NCBI GenBank assembly: GCA_947683425.1
Contig: CANTUQ010000158.1
Coordinates: 1,488,001-1,552,000, forward strand
Source of the DNA: Excoecaria cochinchinensis
Lineage: Eukaryota; Streptophyta; Magnoliopsida; Malpighiales; Euphorbiaceae
Length of the DNA: 64,000 nt
Reading direction: 5' to 3'
The notes beneath the pieces were generated by a model. It was not told where the DNA came from. It did no database searches and worked only from the letters and a program-made list of their open reading frames with translations. Made by a program: the position numbers and the translations under genes. Below are positions 60,057 through 64,000 of this stretch, in pieces (position 1 is the stretch's first letter; the number at the start of each line of letters is the position of its first letter).

Positions 60057-61307
60057 ATGGAGTCCGACCCGAGTGAGCATGTAGGAGAGACCACAGGCAG
60101 TGTGAACCCAATTCGAGTGGATCCACATGTACAAGCACAAGATAGAGGGGATAGAGCAAGACCTGTTCAGGACAACCCGGAGTTGATGCAAGAGTTGGTA
60201 TAGATTCTGGATAGACTAATGACTCCAAAGACACCATCGAATTTGATAAGAAAGAGAGGAGCTGAAGAGTTCCATGGAACATCATTGGATCAATCTGAGA
60301 TAGCGAAATTCTGGCTTAAGAAGACAGGAAGAATTTTACAAGAAATCAATTGCCCCCAGGATCAGAAAGTAGCTTGCGTCGTGTCATTACTGCAGGGTAC
60401 AACATATGACTGGTGGGAGTTAGTTTTGAGGAATTCTCAGAGACCTGTGGATTTGACTTGGGATTTCTTTGTTCATGAATTCAAAGAAAAGTTTGTAACC
60501 AAAGCATATAGAGATGCCAAATGGAAAGAATTTGTAACATTCAAGCAGAAGAATATGACTGTTGGGGAATATGAGAAAGAGTTTACTCGTTTGAGTAAGT
60601 ATGCACCGAGAGGGATGTTAACTGATGACTTCAGGTGTAGACAATTCGAAGGTGGATTAAGAGAGAGCATTTGGGGACCCTTGTCTGCCATGGTTGCTTT
60701 GTAACCAGTGAACTATTATCGTTTGGTATTAGCAGCTATAAAGCTAGAGGAATCTGAATTGGTAAAACAGAAGAGGGAACAAAAGAGAAGATTTCCAAGG
60801 GACAATGAAGGTGCTTTTGGGAAAGCTAGAGAAGTGAAAAGAGGAAGAGATGAGCAAGGGTCTACCTTTGCGCCAACTTCGGTGGGAAGTATGAGACCAC
60901 CTACCAGTAGAGGTAGTGTGGCGCCACAATGTGAGCATTATAGCAGGCATCATTGGGGTGAGTGTAGGAAGCTCACCGGAGCTTGCTTCAGATGCGGTAG
61001 TACGGAGCATCTCCTTGCTCAGTGCCCTAAAACAAGAGAGAATATGGCATCACAAGTAAGTAAAGAGAAAGGCAATGCTTCTGGAAATGTTAAAGGTGGG
61101 AGAGGAAGAAGTAGAGCTGAGAGACCCCCATCGGAGACAGTTGAGAGGCCCTTTTCCACTGATGACCAGCCATATGTATATGCGATGACTGCTGAGGCTG
61201 TAGGCATGGCGACCGGATCGTCTGGTAAGTTCTCATTTGATTTTTGCAGTTTACAGTTTGAGTTATTTGATGAGTACCAGGGAAATTTCGAGGATGATAT
61301 TTCTTAA
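60057..61307 (+). pseudogene. Gag of TR-GAG element, two nonsense codons
   Basis: One frame from the ATG at 60057 to the TAA at 61305, broken only by TAG at 60201 and TAA at 60702. Both sit where a Gln codon fits and are single C to T changes from CAG and CAA. Gag domain motifs (YDWWELV, FVTKAYRDAKW) and a zinc knuckle (CFRCGSTEHLLAQC, about 60987-61028) match the gag of the complete Tekay element. The frame then enters the first residues of the protease region (GKFSF) and jumps to the pol C-terminal end (GNFEDDIS), the scar of a large pol deletion. If sister copies lack the two stops, it could encode a working Gag of about 415 aa. Confidence 0.85.
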
Positions 61308-61319
61308 GGGAGAGAGATT

Positions 61320-63977
61320 TGTAACACCCCAAAGCGGCCCTAGAAGAATTACGGAGTTTTGGTTTTAAAAGGGTTGAGTTTTCTGTGAGAGCGTTCTGTC
61401 GCGAGCGCGACAAGCGTTGCGAGCGCGACAGAACCCTCCCGTGGAATGTGTGCACAAGTGGGATTAAAAGACATGGGGTTGTAGGGAGTTGACACATGGT
61501 ATTGTAGGAGAGTGACAAGTGGCAAGAACTTGGTTGTTTTACATGAATTAAAAAGGAAGAAAAGACAAAATAGGAAAGAAAAATTTAGATTAGCCAAAGA
61601 TAATTGCGAATTAATGAGGTAAGTGGCATTTATTAGCAAAGTTAATATAGAGATTAACATTGACCACCTGCCCTTCTTTTCCACGTGAATTGCCCTTGGT
61701 CCTTTGCTTTCCTTTGGCTTTCTATCATTTTCCTCTTCTTTCCATTTTCTTTGTTCTTCTTTCCTTTTGAACTGTTTTGAGTGACTCATTTGGAGTGGTT
61801 TGAAGAGATAGGGGTAAAGAAATAGGTTCATCTCCTAAGAAGGTAAGTGACTCCATTTATTAGTTTTGGTCTTCTGTTTTGTTATTCCTGTTTCTGATTT
61901 AAAGTAAAAGGAAAAGAAACACAAGTGTTTGTATGGTTTTGATTCAAGTGGGGAACAAGAAAGTGGACAAAGGCAAGGAGAAGGTCGGAATAGAGTAGAG
62001 GGCAGAGTTAAAGCTTCCTAGAGGTAGGGATCGTGTGCGATCTTTATTTCGTTCATTTTGATTGTTTGCAGTGTTTTATGGTATATGTATATGGATATGT
62101 TGTGATTATAAGTGTGTTAGATGGTCTTCATACAACTTTCATGTGTAAAGTATGTTTGTGGGTGAATTCTGTTCAGATTGTCATCAGACCTCTGTGTATT
62201 GTATTTGTGATAAATAGAGTTATAGGGCTTCAATTGAGTTGATTCAAATTGAATCTGAAACTTAAGATCCGTATCTAAAAATGTCTAACAGGGTACTGGA
62301 TCTAATTCTAGCTCTAAGTATCCCAAAAAGTAGTTAGAACGTAGGTGACCCTGTTCTGGCGGGTTCACTGGTACAGTATAGATTTTTTGAATCATATCTG
62401 GAGTTTTATTTGTCCAAAATACCTGAAAGTTGTCCCATTTAAAAGATAACATCCTAGTGAAAAATTCTTATGAGACCACTTTGCCTCAAAAATTGGTCTA
62501 GATGGTGGTTTGGGCGATGTAAGTTTAGGGTAAAAAGAAGTCTTGTGAGGGACCAGAGGCGAGCTTCTGTCGCGAGCGCGACACAGGTCATGACCTCGCA
62601 ACAGAATAACCCATATTAAGACTTTTCTTCTTCATTTTGAGCCCATGGTTGGCATGGGTCAACCCCTTACCCTTCCCCTTAACTTATTATACATGATTAA
62701 GGTTATTAAATGATTATAAAGTGGGTATCTATGAGAAAATACATTTGAGTATGTTTAAGATTTGTAATTTAACTAATAAAGTAACAATGTACAATTGTGT
62801 GAAAGATAGCAAATGGCATCATAAATATGTGTGGACTTATGAGTGCATGTATATGGTAATGTGATATAAGAGTTTATACATGGAAATTAGATGTTACATG
62901 CTTTTAATTGTGGAACATGATTAATAAAGACTGTATATGAATTAAATGTCTCTGAAGTTGATGAGTGGTTATTGAGCCTGATTACCGTTATAGTGGATAG
63001 ATAAGCATGCTTATAAAGGGCTAGAGTGCAGCTGCTAGAGTTGGCCTTAATTGTGCCCAGAGTTCGGAATACCTCGTGTATTCCATAGAGTTTGAGTTAA
63101 TTCTCCACATGTAAGATACTGTAAAGTAAACAGTATCCAGAGTTACCCGTATCCACCATGAAAGGAATTCAGGCTTATTAATGTTGTGTAGTGAATTTGA
63201 GATGTTTAAAGAGTATTATTTTGAATGGATGCTATAGTACATGAGAGAAATGCTTTAAAGAGTAATGTTTAAGTATATTATAGTTCTGTATACAAGTGTA
63301 TGATTACATGACTGTGTTTATATGAATGTGGACACATGATAGCATATATTTGAATAAATGATATGTACAAGTTGTAGTGTACATGAATAAGTAAAAGAGT
63401 AGATGTTATATACATGTGAGTTCATAGTACTTGATAATTGAGCATGCTACCTATACACTTATAAGAGCTATATGCATGAGCTATTTGATTTTGTCAAATG
63501 AAATGTGTGATTTATTTGTGACTTCGTAAAGAAGTCCTTTGCATTTTTTTTCATCCCCACAAAGCGTTATCGTTTAGCACGGATGTTTGCTTTCGTGTAG
63601 GTTACAGGTTTGGATCAGTGAGAAGGCATCTGCAGGTCAAGGCCACTAGGAGTTTTGTCTAATCTCTTTATGTATAAGATAGAGATAGAGTTGATGATGT
63701 TTTGAGTAACATCATTATGTAATAAAAGTGAAAGAATCACATGTAAATGTATATGTAAAATTAAATGGAAACAGATTGTAATATGAACATGTCTAATGAT
63801 AAATGTATATATGTAGTTAATACGAATTGCATGTTGGGCCCTAGTGTAGTAGTAATTTATTTTATTATTCTTAAATGAATATGTATTATGCTATCGCTTC
63901 CGCTAATGTATGTATATGTACACGTATGTGTCCACGTGGCGCCCCGATATCCTTCCAGGGGGTATGGGGGTGTTACA
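61320..63977 (+). repeat. 3' LTR of gag-only element
   Basis: 2658 bp, preceded by a purine tract (TAAGGGAGAGAGA). Same features as the 5' LTR: CG phrases at 61395-61430 and 62567-62582, hairpins at 63560-63597. Ends GGGGTGTTACA and TSD GTTTG. Confidence 0.93.
63560..63597 (+). other. Paired hairpin block of Tekay LTR (3' LTR copy)
   Basis: Differs from 59518-59555 at four positions. Two make G-T wobbles that keep pairing, one makes an A-A mismatch in the first stem. Confidence 0.7.
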
Positions 63978-64000
63978 GTTTGACTACTGGATGAGTTGCT
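63978..64000 (+). mobile_element. Continuation of split Tekay LTR
   Basis: Begins with the second GTTTG copy and continues the LTR interrupted at 57283, off the window. Confidence 0.6.

Larger units (their letters stand above)
57284..63977 (+). mobile_element. Gag-only non-autonomous Tekay element (TR-GAG type), TSD GTTTG
   Basis: Left LTR 57284-59935, PBS 59941-59952, gag 60057-61307, PPT, right LTR 61320-63977, TSD GTTTG at 57279-57283 and 63978-63982. The internal region is only 1384 bp, shorter than one LTR, and holds gag but no pol. LTRs are highly similar by eye. Such elements are known in plants as TR-GAGs and are thought to move with enzymes from autonomous relatives. Confidence 0.9.

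Noticed and set aside
61226..61250. GTAAGT..TTTTTGCAG at the gag-only element's deletion scar as an intron
   Set aside because: About 25 nt, far below the minimum size of plant introns.

Overview
The window is nuclear DNA of a flowering plant, probably a dicot with a repeat-rich genome; I could not name the species. The signs are spliceosomal introns, LTR retrotransposons of plant Ty3/gypsy lineages (Tekay/Del-type chromoviruses and Tat/Ogre/Athila-type elements) nested in each other, and one intact intron-containing host gene. No rRNA, tRNA, CRISPR or prokaryotic operon structure was seen.

Layout. 1-1200 is the start of a minus-strand Tat-type LTR. 1201-6800 is the 3' part of a plus-strand Tat/Athila-type element: a broken extra ORF, a 74-bp tandem repeat, a polypurine tract and an LTR. 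6801-9133 holds a plus-strand LTR end and a minus-strand Tekay LTR. 9134-20070 is a gene island with a complete minus-strand DDT/WAC chromatin-protein gene (CDS 17155 to 11759, 10 coding exons, 714 aa) and a decayed plus-strand dihydroxyacetone kinase fragment. 20480-21636 is a truncated Tekay LTR and an inverted-repeat cluster. 21724-31115 is a complete young Tekay element (TSD CATTT, 2.35-kb LTRs, one 1529-codon gag-pol-chromodomain ORF) inside a minus-strand LTR that ends at 32963. 33215 to about 39290 is a degraded Tat/Ogre-type element. About 39290-55135 is a Tekay LTR split by an older Tekay element (40559-54281, TSD TTATT), which is itself split by a 5.37-kb minus-strand LTR (43133-48505). 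55136 onward is another Tekay LTR split by a gag-only non-autonomous element (57284-63977, TSD GTTTG).

Three things stand out. (1) The Tekay-type LTRs share a short block of two adjacent hairpins about 300-440 bp before the LTR end; its stems are kept while bases change, including compensatory changes. (2) Nearly every LTR family carries its own cluster of GC- and CpG-rich short inverted repeats in otherwise AT-rich LTR sequence; the sequence of the cluster differs between families, even between LTRs with homologous ends, and changes by whole units between the two LTRs of one young element. (3) The gag-only element keeps intact LTRs, PBS and PPT but has lost pol, so it must depend on a partner such as the complete element at 21724-31115. 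That element's own integrase has lost one zinc-binding cysteine.

All coordinates come from reading by eye. LTR ends with TSDs and the exon joins are precise; ends marked approximate are not.
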